Shown piece by piece: positions 9,529-18,126 of a stretch of DNA of 64,000 nucleotides. Within the stretch, counting starts at the first letter, position 1, and each line of letters begins with the position of its first letter. The translations under genes were made by a program, and so were the position numbers. Source of the stretch: Tardiphaga robiniae (lineage in GTDB: Bacteria; Pseudomonadota; Alphaproteobacteria; Rhizobiales; Xanthobacteraceae); assembly GCF_013359755.1 (NCBI RefSeq), contig NZ_JABMCJ010000079.1:1-64000 (forward strand), written 5' to 3'. The notes beneath the pieces are model-generated. The model saw only the letters and a list, made by a program, of their open reading frames with translations. It did not search any database and was not told the DNA's origin.

Positions 9529-12198
9529 ATGCGCGCTGTCGTCGCCGTTTTATTGTTCGTGACCGCCGTTCATGCCGCCCTATGGGGCGTATTGCGCGAG
9601 AAGCAGGAAGCTCCCGATTTCAAGGGCATGATTCCCAGCCTCTCCTATGCGCCGTTCGAGGGCACGGCGCATCCCGACGTGGACAACATTCCGACCGTCG
9701 AGAAGATTCGCGCCGACCTCAAAAAGCTGTCGACCATCACCCGTGCCATCCGTCTGTATTCGTCGACCGGCGGTGTGGAAATGGTACCCGCCATCGCCAA
9801 CGAGTTCGGCCTCAAGGTCACCGTCGGCGCCTGGATCGACAAGAACGCGGATCGCAACGAGCGTGAAATTGCCTCCGCCGTTGAGCTGGCGAAGAAGAAC
9901 CCGAATGTCATCGGCATCGTCGTCGGCAACGAAACGCTGTATCGCGATGAACTCAAGCTCGAGGACCTCGTCGAATATATCCGCCGGGTAAAGCGCCAGG
10001 TCACGGTTCCCGTCACGACCGGTGAAATCTGGAACATCTGGCGCGACAATCCGCAGCTCGCCTCGTCGGTGGACTTTATCGCCGCGCACATCCTGCCCTA
10101 TTGGGAAAACTTCACCGACACCCAGGCCGTCGACCAGGCTGTCCACCTCTACGGCGTGCTGCGCGAGACCTTTCCCGGCAAACGCATCGTGATCGCGGAA
10201 TTCGGCTGGCCGAGCGAAGGCTATAATCTGCGCAGGGCCGTGCCCGGCCCGTTCAAGCAGGCCGTCGTGCTGCGCAACTTCGTGACCCGCGCCGAAGCGA
10301 TCGGCATGGACTACAACATCGTCGAAGCCATCGATCAGCCCTGGAAATTCTTCGAAGGCGGCGTCGGCCCCTATTGGGGCGTTCTCAACGCCTCGCGTGA
10401 GCCGAAATTCCCATGGACCGGTCCGGTCGTGGATCCGGACCACTGGAAGAACGCCAGTATTGCGCTTCTGGTTGGCATCCTGCTGTCGCTGCCGATCCTG
10501 CAGATCGTTGGCGCGACAGCGATGCAGGCTCTCGTGCTCTCGGCCGCAGCCAATGCCGTTGGCGCCTGGGCGGCAACCATCTTCGCTTATCAGCAGACCC
10601 ACTATTTTGTCTGGGGATCGGCCTTCGCCCTCACACTCGGCTGCATCCTGCTGATCCCGCTGCTCCTCATCGCACTGGCGCGCATTGAGGAGATTGCAGC
10701 CATCGCTTTCGGCAGGAAGCCATTGCGGCTGCTGACAGCCGAACGCAGCGAAAAGCTGCGTGCCGCTGCAGACGCCGAGCAGAAATACCCGAAGGTCTCG
10801 ATCCACATTCCGGCCTATCGCGAACAGCCGGACATGCTGAAGCTGACGTTGGATGCGGTTGCCCGGCTCGACTATCCGAATTTCGAATGCGTGGTGATCA
10901 TCAACAACACGCCGGATCCGGCCTATTGGCAGCCGATCCAGGATCATTGCCGCATGCTCGGCGAGCGTTTCATCTTCATCAATGCGGAGAAGGTCGAAGG
11001 CTTCAAGGCCGGCGCCCTGCGCATCGCCATGGACCGCACCGCGGCGGATGCCGAGGTGATCGGCATCATCGACGCCGACTATGTGGTGGAGCCGAACTGG
11101 CTGAAGGATCTCGTCCCAGCCTTCAACGATCCGCGCGTCGGCCTCGTGCAGGCGCCGCAGGACCACCGCGACGGCGACCGTTCGCTGATGCACTACATCA
11201 TGAACGGCGAATATGCCGGGTTCTTCGATATCGGCATGGTTCAGCGCAACGAGGCCAATGCGATCATCGTCCATGGCACCATGTGCCTGATCCGTCGCTC
11301 CGCGATGGACATGGCGGGCGGCTGGGCCGGCGACACCATCTGCGAGGACTCGGATCTCGGCCTCGCCATCATGCAGCATGGCTGGCTGACACATTACACG
11401 AAGGAGCGTTACGGCTACGGCGTGCTGCCGGACACCTATGAGGCGTTCAAGAAACAGCGTCATCGCTGGGCCTATGGCGGCTTCCAGATCATCAAGAAGC
11501 ACTGGCGCCGTTTCATGCCCGGCGCGAGCCGCATGACCCAGGATCAGAAGCGCGAATTCGGTATGGGTTGGCTGAACTGGCTCGGCGCCGAAAGCCTCGG
11601 CGTCGTGGTGGCGATCCTCAACATCATCTGGGTGCCGATCATCGCCTTCGCCGATATCGCCATCCCCGACAAGATCCTGACGCTGCCGATCATCGCGTCA
11701 TTCGTGGTGTCGCTGGCGCACTTCATCGTCTTGTACCGGCTGCGCGTGAAGATCGGCCTGTGGCAGATGCTGGGCGCGATGATCGCCGCCATGTCGGTAC
11801 AGTGGACCGTGTCGCGCGCCGTCGCCGATGGCCTGATCAAGGATCACCTACCCTTCACCGTGACCTCCAAGGGCGGCAAGTCGACCATGTCGATCGAATT
11901 CCAGGCCTTCTGGGAAGCCGTGATCGGAGTGCTTCTGCTGATCAGCTGCGGCGTGCTGGTGTTCTCCAACAACTCCAAGCAGGTCACCGAGATCTACATC
12001 TTCGCCGGCGTGCTGGTGCTGCAGAGCCTGCCGTTCCTGTCGGCGGTGATGATTGCAATCCTGGAGAATTCGCGCGCCAATGACTTCCAGTGGTGGCGCA
12101 ACACGACGGTCCGCACGGCCGAGCTGATCGGCCTTCGCCCGGTGACCATGCCACCGATCGATGTGTCCCGTCCCGAGGCCCAGCGCGAAGCAAGCTGA
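9529..12198 (+). CDS. ndvB: Beta-1,3-glucan synthase: GH17-like domain fused to GT2 glycosyltransferase (NdvB-like)
   Basis: Probably polymerises UDP-glucose into the beta-1,3 backbone of cyclic periplasmic glucan. The 889-residue protein has an N-terminal membrane anchor, a GH17-like domain with GNETL (Glu135) and AEFGWPSEG (Glu224), membrane helices around 305-380, a processive GT2 domain with DAD (515-517), ED (606-607) and QRHRW (643-647), and further helices to the C-terminus. About 100 kDa matches the reported size of Bradyrhizobium NdvB. The start is the ATG at 9529, which places the hydrophobic anchor at the N-terminus; an in-frame codon at 9460 would add 23 residues lacking hydrophobic character. 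A GC hairpin follows the stop. Confidence 0.85.
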   Translation: MRAVVAVLLFVTAVHAALWGVLREKQEAPDFKGMIPSLSYAPFEGTAHPDVDNIPTVEKIRADLKKLSTITRAIRLYSSTGGVEMVPAIANEFGLKVTVGAWIDKNADRNEREIASAVELAKKNPNVIGIVVGNETLYRDELKLEDLVEYIRRVKRQVTVPVTTGEIWNIWRDNPQLASSVDFIAAHILPYWENFTDTQAVDQAVHLYGVLRETFPGKRIVIAEFGWPSEGYNLRRAVPGPFKQAVVLRNFVTRAEAIGMDYNIVEAIDQPWKFFEGGVGPYWGVLNASREPKFPWTGPVVDPDHWKNASIALLVGILLSLPILQIVGATAMQALVLSAAANAVGAWAATIFAYQQTHYFVWGSAFALTLGCILLIPLLLIALARIEEIAAIAFGRKPLRLLTAERSEKLRAAADAEQKYPKVSIHIPAYREQPDMLKLTLDAVARLDYPNFECVVIINNTPDPAYWQPIQDHCRMLGERFIFINAEKVEGFKAGALRIAMDRTAADAEVIGIIDADYVVEPNWLKDLVPAFNDPRVGLVQAPQDHRDGDRSLMHYIMNGEYAGFFDIGMVQRNEANAIIVHGTMCLIRRSAMDMAGGWAGDTICEDSDLGLAIMQHGWLTHYTKERYGYGVLPDTYEAFKKQRHRWAYGGFQIIKKHWRRFMPGASRMTQDQKREFGMGWLNWLGAESLGVVVAILNIIWVPIIAFADIAIPDKILTLPIIASFVVSLAHFIVLYRLRVKIGLWQMLGAMIAAMSVQWTVSRAVADGLIKDHLPFTVTSKGGKSTMSIEFQAFWEAVIGVLLLISCGVLVFSNNSKQVTEIYIFAGVLVLQSLPFLSAVMIAILENSRANDFQWWRNTTVRTAELIGLRPVTMPPIDVSRPEAQREAS

Positions 12199-12220
12199 AC
12201 CGCGCCAATGGGGCGCGGTT
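12198..12220 (+). terminator. GC-rich hairpin after ndvB-like gene
   Basis: AACCGCGCC and GGCGCGGTT form a 9-bp stem around a short loop, beginning at the stop codon. No clear T-run follows, so it may be a weak terminator or an mRNA-stabilising 3' hairpin. Confidence 0.5.
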
Positions 12221-12389
12221 CATGTCCATAACATCAAGCCCTGCCCTTGACCCCGGCGGACCCGCCTTTTACACAGCCGGTCACGCGATACGCTGCATTG
12301 CGGGCGCCATCGCGGCCGTGGCTGACCGGCCTCACCGCGCCCCGCAAGGGTCGGTTTCCTCCGTTCAGCTTCGTCAATACGGCACTTTA

Positions 12390-12464
12390 GGGCGGGTAGC
12401 TCAGTGGTAGAGCATTCGACTTTTAATCGACTGGTCGAGGGTTCGATCCCCTCCCCGCCCACCA
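12390..12464 (+). tRNA. tRNA-Lys (UUU)
   Basis: The acceptor stem GGGCGGG pairs with CCCGCCC (12454-12460), followed by discriminator A and an encoded CCA (12462-12464). The D arm (GCTCAGTGGTAGAGC), an anticodon loop CTTTTAA with anticodon TTT, and the T arm (GGTTCGATCCC) are all present. The gene is intact. No integrase or att-like duplication of its 3' end was noticed nearby. Confidence 0.97.
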
Positions 12465-12537
12465 TCACCGCGATGAGCCACGCCGGAACTTCCGGTTTTC
12501 ACACCATCCTCAGCCTCTGAACACCGGACAATCGAAC

Positions 12538-13125
12538 ATGCGGATTACCCTCGTCGGCTCCAAACACTTCGGCGTCACGACCCTCGATATGCTGAAGACC
12601 CACAACGTCGAGATCGCGTCCGTGGTGGTTGCAGATGCCGAGGACCGTCTCGCCGCAGCCGCCAAGGCTGCCGGCATCCCGGTGACCGTTCAGGCCAATC
12701 CGAAGCTCGTCGTGGCCTCCGAGATCGCCGAGGGCACCGAGCTGATCATCACGGCGCACAGCCACGCCCGCATCGGCAAGGATGCGCTCGCCGCAGCCAG
12801 CCTTGGCGGCATTGGCTACCATCCCTCACTGTTGCCCCGTCACCGTGGCATCGCTGCCGTGGAATGGACCATCAAGGAAGGCGATCCGATCGCCGGCGGC
12901 ACCATCTATCACCTTGCCGATGTCATGGACGGTGGCGCCATCGCCGCGCAGGAATGGTGCTTCGTGAAAAAAGGCGAAACCGCTCGCGAACTTTGGGAGC
13001 GCGCGTTGGCGCCGCTGGGCCTCAAGCTGCTCGGCGAGGTCGTGGACTTCGCGACTGTCCACAAGCGTTTGCCCGCAACCTACCAGGACGAGCAATTCGC
13101 GACCAATGCGCCAAAACTGGCCTAG
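12538..13125 (+). CDS. Formyltransferase-family protein (short, Fmt/PurN-like)
   Basis: A 195-residue single-domain protein of the formyltransferase fold that uses 10-formyltetrahydrofolate in its relatives. The signature HPSLLPRHRG lies at about residues 98-107 and is followed by a conserved DVMDGG. It lacks the C-terminal tRNA-binding domain of true methionyl-tRNA formyltransferase (about 310 residues), so it is not the housekeeping Fmt. The substrate is unknown; sugar-amine formyltransferases and other short homologues share these motifs. It lies just downstream of tRNA-Lys on the same strand and is followed by unrelated secreted proteins. Fold assignment is firm, substrate open. Confidence 0.75.
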   Translation: MRITLVGSKHFGVTTLDMLKTHNVEIASVVVADAEDRLAAAAKAAGIPVTVQANPKLVVASEIAEGTELIITAHSHARIGKDALAAASLGGIGYHPSLLPRHRGIAAVEWTIKEGDPIAGGTIYHLADVMDGGAIAAQEWCFVKKGETARELWERALAPLGLKLLGEVVDFATVHKRLPATYQDEQFATNAPKLA

Positions 13126-13315
13126 AAGCCTCCAAAACTGGTTAAAAAGGCGCCGGAACCCGCCCGAATCAACCAAATCTGTCAATAAAGGGAACCAATT
13201 TGCCCGTCGCGGCTTGCATCCCGTGAGTTGTTTTGGGTCTATGCGGCAACGCAGCAAATTTTGGACACATTACCCCCCAATAAGGTGGCCATCACAACAT
13301 CGAGGATTTGATTCA

Positions 13316-13675
13316 ATGCGTTTTGACCGCATCCGTTCCGCCTTGTCCGTTTCGCTGATTGCCAGCGCAGCGTTGATTTCGGCTCCTTCGTTCGCAGCCG
13401 ACAATGCCTATGACGGGCTCTGGAATGTGACCATCGTTACCAAGACCGGCAGCTGCGAGCCGACGGCTCGCTATCCGTTGACCGTCACCGAAGGCCGCAT
13501 CACTGCGCCCGGCGCCGACGTCAACGGCAAGGTTGGCCGCGAAGGCACCGTACGCGTATCGATCGGACCTGCTTTCGCCAACGGCCAGTTGTCCGGAAAC
13601 ACCGGATCGGGCAAGTGGAACGGCGCCTCGGGCGGCGTCCCCTGCAGCGGCCGGTGGGAAGCTTCGCGTCAGTAA
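13316..13675 (+). CDS. Small secreted protein, unknown function
   Basis: A 119-residue protein with a classical signal peptide (cleavage near SFAAD). The mature domain is beta-rich by appearance, with two cysteines (GSCEP and VPCSG) that could form a disulphide. The ATG at 13316 gives the signal peptide directly at the N-terminus and has GAGG about eight bases upstream; an upstream in-frame extension is possible but non-hydrophobic. Only 22 bases separate it from the next, similarly organised secreted protein, so the two are probably one operon of related periplasmic proteins. No family is recognised. Confidence 0.75.
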   Translation: MRFDRIRSALSVSLIASAALISAPSFAADNAYDGLWNVTIVTKTGSCEPTARYPLTVTEGRITAPGADVNGKVGREGTVRVSIGPAFANGQLSGNTGSGKWNGASGGVPCSGRWEASRQ

Positions 13676-13697
13676 TCCCCAACCAGGAATGCTCCCC

Positions 13698-14195
13698 ATG
13701 ATGCCTACCTCGACCTCTCCGCGTTCGCTCGTTCGGACCGCGGTGCTCTGCGCGGCGCTCGGTCTGACGTCTGCGTCGGCATATGCCCAGTCAGCGCCGT
13801 TCGCCGGTATGGCCGGTGTATGGTCGGGTAACGGGACGATCTCGCTCGAGGACGGCTCCAAGGAGCGCATTCGCTGCAAGGCGACCTATGCCGTGAGCGG
13901 CGACGGCGCGGGACTGAACCAGTCCCTGCTCTGCGCCAGCGACAGCTACAAGTTCGAGCTGAAGAGCGACGTGAAGGCTAAAGGTGGCGAGCTGTCTGGT
14001 AGCTGGGCTGAGACGACCCGCGGCGTGACAGGGTCGCTTGAGGGCCGGGCAACCGCCGGCAAGTTCAATGTTGACGTTTCATCGCCAGCCTTCAGCGCAA
14101 AGCTGATCCTGACGACGACCGGCAACAAGCAGCAGGTCTCGATCACCTCCGAAGGCCAGTTCAGGGGCGCCAGCATTTCGCTCAGCCGCAGCTGA
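13698..14195 (+). CDS. Secreted protein, unknown function
   Basis: A 165-residue protein with a signal peptide (cleavage near AYAQS) and a Gly/Ser-rich mature part that looks like alternating beta strands, with two cysteines (RIRCK and LLCAS). The ATG at 13698 has AGGA at the right distance; a second ATG follows immediately. It sits 22 bases after the preceding secreted protein and is followed by a strong terminator, so the pair forms a short operon. No named family recognised. Confidence 0.75.
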   Translation: MMPTSTSPRSLVRTAVLCAALGLTSASAYAQSAPFAGMAGVWSGNGTISLEDGSKERIRCKATYAVSGDGAGLNQSLLCASDSYKFELKSDVKAKGGELSGSWAETTRGVTGSLEGRATAGKFNVDVSSPAFSAKLILTTTGNKQQVSITSEGQFRGASISLSRS

Positions 14196-14218
14196 TCGTT
14201 CCGCATGTTTGGAATTCG

Positions 14219-14255
14219 AACCCCGGTTGTTTCAAACAACCGGGGTTTTGTTTTG
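14219..14255 (+). terminator. Strong rho-independent terminator
   Basis: A 14-bp perfect inverted repeat (AACCCCGGTTGTTT with its complement) is followed by TTTTGTTTTG. It closes the two-gene secreted-protein operon. Confidence 0.9.
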
Positions 14256-14417
14256 CTTCCATGACTCTGCCGAAGAGCGTCCGGGACCACCCGCCCGCAA
14301 CGCAGCCCCACCGGATTCGTCCGTTGCAAAGCCGGGCGATGTCGCCGATAGAGCCTGTCCGTAAAGCTACACCGCTGCGTGAATCGTTGCAGCGCAAGAA
14401 ACTGGTTCTCAGGGATT

Positions 14418-15296
14418 ATGGATCGCCCCCCGTCGAAGGCCCGCGCCGCGCTGTGGATGTCCGGCTGGCTGCTTCTGATGCTGTTCGTCGCCATCGGCGG
14501 TCGCGAGACGCTGCGCGAACTCAATGTCTTCCAGGTGATGGAGATCCGCTCCGTCTTCGGCTTCGTCATGCTGTTGCCGATCCTGTATTTCAACGGCGGC
14601 TTTCGCGCCATGAAGACCACACGGCCGCTGGCGCATGTGTCGCGCAACCTCGTGCATTACGGCGCGCAGCTCGGCTGGTTCTACGCACTCACGCTCATTC
14701 CCCTGAGCCAGCTCGTCTCCATCGAGTTCACCATGCCGATCTGGATCGCGATCATGGCGGCGTTCTTTCTCGGCGAGCGCATGACGCTCTGGAAGATCGT
14801 CGCCATCGTGCTCGGCCTGATCGGCGTGATCGTCATCGTTCGCCCGACCACGGGCGTCGTCAATCCCGGTCAACTGATTGCGCTAGCCGCCGCATTTGGC
14901 TTCGGCATCTCGATCACGTTGATCAAGTCACTGACGCGGACGGACAGCGCGCTGAAGATCATCTTCTGGATGATCGTGGTGCAGTCGGTGGCCGGCGTTT
15001 TCCCCGCGCTATATTCCTGGCAGTGGCCATCGGCCTATGTCTGGGGCTGGCTTGTCGTGGTCGCCTTCTGCGGCACGTTTTCCCACTTCTGCATGGCGCG
15101 CGCGATGCTCTACGCCGATGCGACGGTGGTCGTGCCGATGGACTTTCTGCGCGTACCACTCAGTGCCACCATCGGATGGTTACTATACTCTGAACGGCTC
15201 GACATGTTCACATTGCTCGGCGCAGCTCTCATTCTCGCCGGCAACACGCTGAACCTGCTCAGTACCGATCGACCGCCGGTGCGTGCGGCGGCCTGA
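14418..15296 (+). CDS. EamA/DMT-family permease
   Basis: A 292-residue inner-membrane transporter of the drug/metabolite (EamA) superfamily with ten predicted helices arranged as two EamA halves. The first half ends near PIWIAIMAAFFLGERM and the second near PMDFLRVPLSATIGWLLYSE, both typical of the fold. Substrates in this superfamily range from amino acids to nucleotides and cannot be guessed here. The ATG at 14418, shortly after AGGGA, is preferred to an upstream GTG at 14379. It is isolated between a terminator and a caspase-like gene. Confidence 0.85.
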   Translation: MDRPPSKARAALWMSGWLLLMLFVAIGGRETLRELNVFQVMEIRSVFGFVMLLPILYFNGGFRAMKTTRPLAHVSRNLVHYGAQLGWFYALTLIPLSQLVSIEFTMPIWIAIMAAFFLGERMTLWKIVAIVLGLIGVIVIVRPTTGVVNPGQLIALAAAFGFGISITLIKSLTRTDSALKIIFWMIVVQSVAGVFPALYSWQWPSAYVWGWLVVVAFCGTFSHFCMARAMLYADATVVVPMDFLRVPLSATIGWLLYSERLDMFTLLGAALILAGNTLNLLSTDRPPVRAAA

Positions 15297-15426
15297 CGCA
15301 TCGGGTTCCCCTTTTTCGATTTTATTATCCGAGTGCGTGTCTCGACATTTTGGCGCACGCCCGCAATTGGTACTTTTCCCAATGTGTCTAGGGTCGAATG
15401 ACCGGATTCGTGGGGGAGATCGTATC

Positions 15427-16857
15427 GTGCGCCATTTCGCTTTTGCCCTGTCTGCGCTGTCCATCCTGTTCAGCGCGGATGCAGCGCTCGCCGACAAGCG
15501 CGTCGCTTTCGTCGTTGGCAATGGCAGCTACAAGAATGTCGATCCGTTGCCGAACCCGCCGATCGACGCGAAGGCCATGGCCAGCGCGCTACGCAATGTC
15601 GGCTTCGACGTCATCGAAGGATCGAACCTGACGCGCGACGGCATGACCGAAAAGCTGCTCGACTTCGGCCGCAAGGCGCAGGGCGCCGATGTCGCGGTGT
15701 TCTTCTATGCCGGCCACGGTATCTCGGTGAACAACATCAACTACCTTTTGCCGATCGATGCCAATCTGAAGTCGGAGATGGACGTCAAGCTCGGCGCAGC
15801 CATCAATGTCGAGACCACCCTCGACCAGACCATGGGCGATGCCAAGGTGAAGCTGGTATTCCTCGATGCCTGCCGCGACAATCCGTTTGCCGCCAAGATC
15901 CGCTCCAGCGGATCTGCCACGCGCAGCGTCGCGGTGTCGTCCGGCCTTGCGGAGATGAAATCCGGCGAAGGCACGCTGATCGCATTCGCCACCAGCCCCG
16001 GCCAGACCGCCCTCGACGGCAAGAGTGGAAGCAACAGCCCGTTTACCCGCGCGCTGCTCAACAACATCACCACGCCCGGCGCCGAGATCCAGCAGGCGAT
16101 GACGAAAGTGCGCGCGCAGGTGCAGGACGAAACCAACAAGGGCCAGCTGCCCTGGGGCCACACCAATCTGATCGGCGCAGTCTATCTCAATCCGGACGTG
16201 CAGGCGCAGGTCGCCGTTGCCGCGGCCAGCCCCACCGCCACCATGCCCGCGGCGGCCACCGCCGGCTCCGATGTCGAGCTCGAGTTCTGGCGCTCGATCA
16301 AGGACTCGAACCGACCGGAGGAACTCAACGCCTACATCTCGATGTACCCGAACGGCCAGTTCAAGCCGCTCGCCCTTGCCCGCATCGCCGCGCTCCAGGA
16401 AGCCGCGACGGCCCCGCGTACTGCTGCGCCGGGCGTGGACAAGGCCGTGTTTACCGAGCAAGCCAACCAGCTCACCGAGGACAAGATCGGTCTCGACAAG
16501 GTCAAGCGGCGCGACGTGCAGCGCCGCCTCAACGGCCTTGGCTTCGACACCCAGGCGACCGGCAGCTTCGATGCCGGGACCCGTGGCGTGATCACGCGGT
16601 GGCAGGCGGCACGCGGTTACCCGACGTCGGGCTATCTCAACAAGGTGCAGCATGCCGCATTGCTCACCGAGGTCGTCGCGCTGAAGGAGGAACCGGCACC
16701 CGCACCGAAGCCGGTGCGCCGCCAGGTGCAACAGCAGACCTATGAGGAAGCGCCCGTGGTCCGGCGCCAGGCCGCGCCCGCCCCCGCCCCGGCCATCGAT
16801 CCCGCCGGTCCCGGCCGGTTCATTGGCGGCGTCGTTGGCGGCTTCCTTAACCGCTAA
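15427..16857 (+). CDS. Secreted caspase-like (peptidase C14) protein with peptidoglycan-binding domain
   Basis: A 476-residue exported protein. After a signal peptide (about 1-22) comes a caspase-fold p20 domain with the catalytic dyad visible: His97 in YAGHGIS and Cys149 in LDACRDNPF. A linker follows, then a peptidoglycan_binding_1-like domain at about 355-420 (QRRLNGLGFD...), then a Pro/Gln-rich tail ending in a glycine-rich hydrophobic segment. The GTG at 15427 is chosen because GGGGGAG lies eight bases upstream and the signal peptide then begins the protein. Bacterial caspase homologues of this type are common in Bradyrhizobium relatives, with substrates unknown. Periplasmic or wall-associated action is inferred from the signal peptide and domain. 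Confidence 0.85.
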   Translation: MRHFAFALSALSILFSADAALADKRVAFVVGNGSYKNVDPLPNPPIDAKAMASALRNVGFDVIEGSNLTRDGMTEKLLDFGRKAQGADVAVFFYAGHGISVNNINYLLPIDANLKSEMDVKLGAAINVETTLDQTMGDAKVKLVFLDACRDNPFAAKIRSSGSATRSVAVSSGLAEMKSGEGTLIAFATSPGQTALDGKSGSNSPFTRALLNNITTPGAEIQQAMTKVRAQVQDETNKGQLPWGHTNLIGAVYLNPDVQAQVAVAAASPTATMPAAATAGSDVELEFWRSIKDSNRPEELNAYISMYPNGQFKPLALARIAALQEAATAPRTAAPGVDKAVFTEQANQLTEDKIGLDKVKRRDVQRRLNGLGFDTQATGSFDAGTRGVITRWQAARGYPTSGYLNKVQHAALLTEVVALKEEPAPAPKPVRRQVQQQTYEEAPVVRRQAAPAPAPAIDPAGPGRFIGGVVGGFLNR

Positions 16858-16879
16858 GCCCGCTACCTGGAGCGGCAGC

Positions 16880-17119
16880 CTACTTGCCGGCTGCCTTGCG
16901 CAGCGCGTCGTTCATGCGGTCCTGCCAGCCTGGTCCGTCCTGCTGGAAATATTCCAGCACATCCTGATCGATCCGCAGCGACACCAATTCGCGCACACCG
17001 GGAACGGCTGCCTTGGCGACCGGTGCCTCGACCGGCTTCGTGGTGGTCTTCTTGAACGCCGCCTCCGCCTCGGTGCGGGCATCCTGGAGCGTGCGCGGGC
17101 GTCGCGGGGGCTGTGCCAT
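16880..17119 (-). CDS. BrnA-like (DUF4415) antitoxin-family protein without toxin partner
   Basis: A 79-residue protein whose C-terminal half (VSLRIDQDVLEYFQQDGPGW, then RMNDALRK) is the ribbon-helix-helix DUF4415/BrnA type, which binds DNA and neutralises BrnT toxins. The ATG at 17119 has GGAAGGAA upstream. BrnT is normally encoded just 5' of brnA, but the upstream region here (17120-17463) has no recognisable BrnT frame. It therefore looks like an orphan regulator or a leftover antitoxin. Convergent with the caspase-like gene, 22 bases apart. Confidence 0.7.
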   Translation of the reverse strand: MAQPPRRPRTLQDARTEAEAAFKKTTTKPVEAPVAKAAVPGVRELVSLRIDQDVLEYFQQDGPGWQDRMNDALRKAAGK

Positions 17120-17463
17120 CTCGGTCAGATTCCTTCCAACATTGCCGTCGAGAGATAGCGCCCGCTGAGCGCCTGCACAATCGCTTCCACGGTGTCGCCG
17201 AAGATGCGTCCGCACAAGGGCGCGACGTGGCGGCTACTCGCCTCTGCTGCAGGACCGGCAATGTCAGCAAATTTTACAAATGTCATTCATCGTAACAGGC
17301 GGATTCTTCGTGACGCACGTGGCATCGCACAAAGGTGACCGCGCTGCGGCACAAACATGCGCTGACTTAAAAAACTTCAAAGCAACGCATTTGTGTTGCG
17401 ACACGGTCAAACAAATCGGATTAGGATCGCATCATGTCCGATGAGACGACGAAGGAGGTCACG
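17120..17463. other. Spacer upstream of brnA-like and zinc-ribbon genes
   Basis: About 340 bases between divergent genes. It is AT-richer near 17330-17420 and probably contains the two promoters. No BrnT toxin, RNA gene or repeat is recognisable. Confidence 0.4.
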
Positions 17464-17679
17464 ATGTCAGCATCAGCTGAAGTCCGTACGACCAAAACGT
17501 CCCATCCCGCGCCGCGTGGCAGCGATCTTCCGACCTGCCCCGTTTGTGCCGACTCGATGATTGCTGCCGAGGCGTCGGCCTTTCTCACCGATGACGTCGT
17601 CAGCTATCTCTGGACCTGCGATACATGCGGCTATGGTTTTGTGACCAAGCACGCCTTTCGCCGGACGGTCTGCAACTAG
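17464..17679 (+). CDS. Small zinc-ribbon protein
   Basis: A 71-residue protein with two CxxC knuckles, CPVC and CDTC, about 30 residues apart, predicting a zinc ribbon. It ends in a basic aromatic stretch. I start it at the ATG at 17464 because a near-perfect AAGGAGGT lies just upstream. The earlier in-frame ATG at 17434 has no ribosome-binding site and would place that Shine-Dalgarno inside the gene. Function unknown. Confidence 0.7.
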   Translation: MSASAEVRTTKTSHPAPRGSDLPTCPVCADSMIAAEASAFLTDDVVSYLWTCDTCGYGFVTKHAFRRTVCN

Positions 17680-18126
17680 CTAGCGCTGTTCGCGCGGACC
17701 AGCGTGAACCGATCTTGGATTGCTCCGCGATCCGAGGAAGCAACCGATTGTGACTATCACATTCACCGTGCCTCTGCTTGCCCGCCGAGGGCTGCTTTCC
17801 ACGCGGATGGCACAACCAAAACGCCCAGTAAGGCGAACGCTGCCAGTATCGCCCATGCGTCATTGACGCTCCAAACAAAAGCAGCCGCTCGCGCCGAGGC
17901 TCAGCATATCGTCTCGACCGGCGTCCGCGTCGGCGCAGCATCGGCACGCGTCAAGGTCAGCAATCTGCGCAAACGATTTGCACCGTCACGCGTGCACCAA
18001 GTAACGACCACGCTGCAGTCACACCTTCGCCATTTCTGATGTTCCCAAGCCGTGCTAACCAGCTGTCGGGTCTACAGCGGAGAAGCCGTCTCTCGGGTCG
18101 AGGGGATACCCGCACTGGAGTCGGTC
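17680..18126. other. Gene-poor stretch with a possible decayed membrane-protein tail
   Basis: About 450 bases without an intact gene. On the minus strand, 17763-17900 encodes an uninterrupted 45-residue hydrophobic tail (WAILAAFALLGVLVVP and flanks) ending at TGA, but its upstream side is closed by an in-frame TGA with no start codon. It could be the last helix of a decayed transporter gene. No named family can be assigned. Confidence 0.3.

Noticed and set aside
9580-11502. Long minus-strand open frame (640 codons) opposite the ndvB-like gene
   Set aside because: It is an antisense shadow caused by high GC in third codon positions. It has no recognisable domain, while the plus strand encodes a complete GH17-GT2 protein.
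12390-12464. tRNA-Lys as an integration site for a genomic island
   Set aside because: No integrase follows, no 3'-end duplication was seen, and the genes after it are ordinary chromosomal ones.
14261-15193. 310-codon plus-strand frame overlapping the EamA permease in another frame
   Set aside because: Composition is Arg/His-rich and lacks hydrophobic segments; the permease frame has ten helices and EamA motifs.
17704-18039. 111-codon plus-strand frame between the zinc-ribbon gene and lpxD
   Set aside because: Low-complexity Ala/Arg/Thr composition with no start context, opposite a possible membrane-protein remnant on the minus strand.
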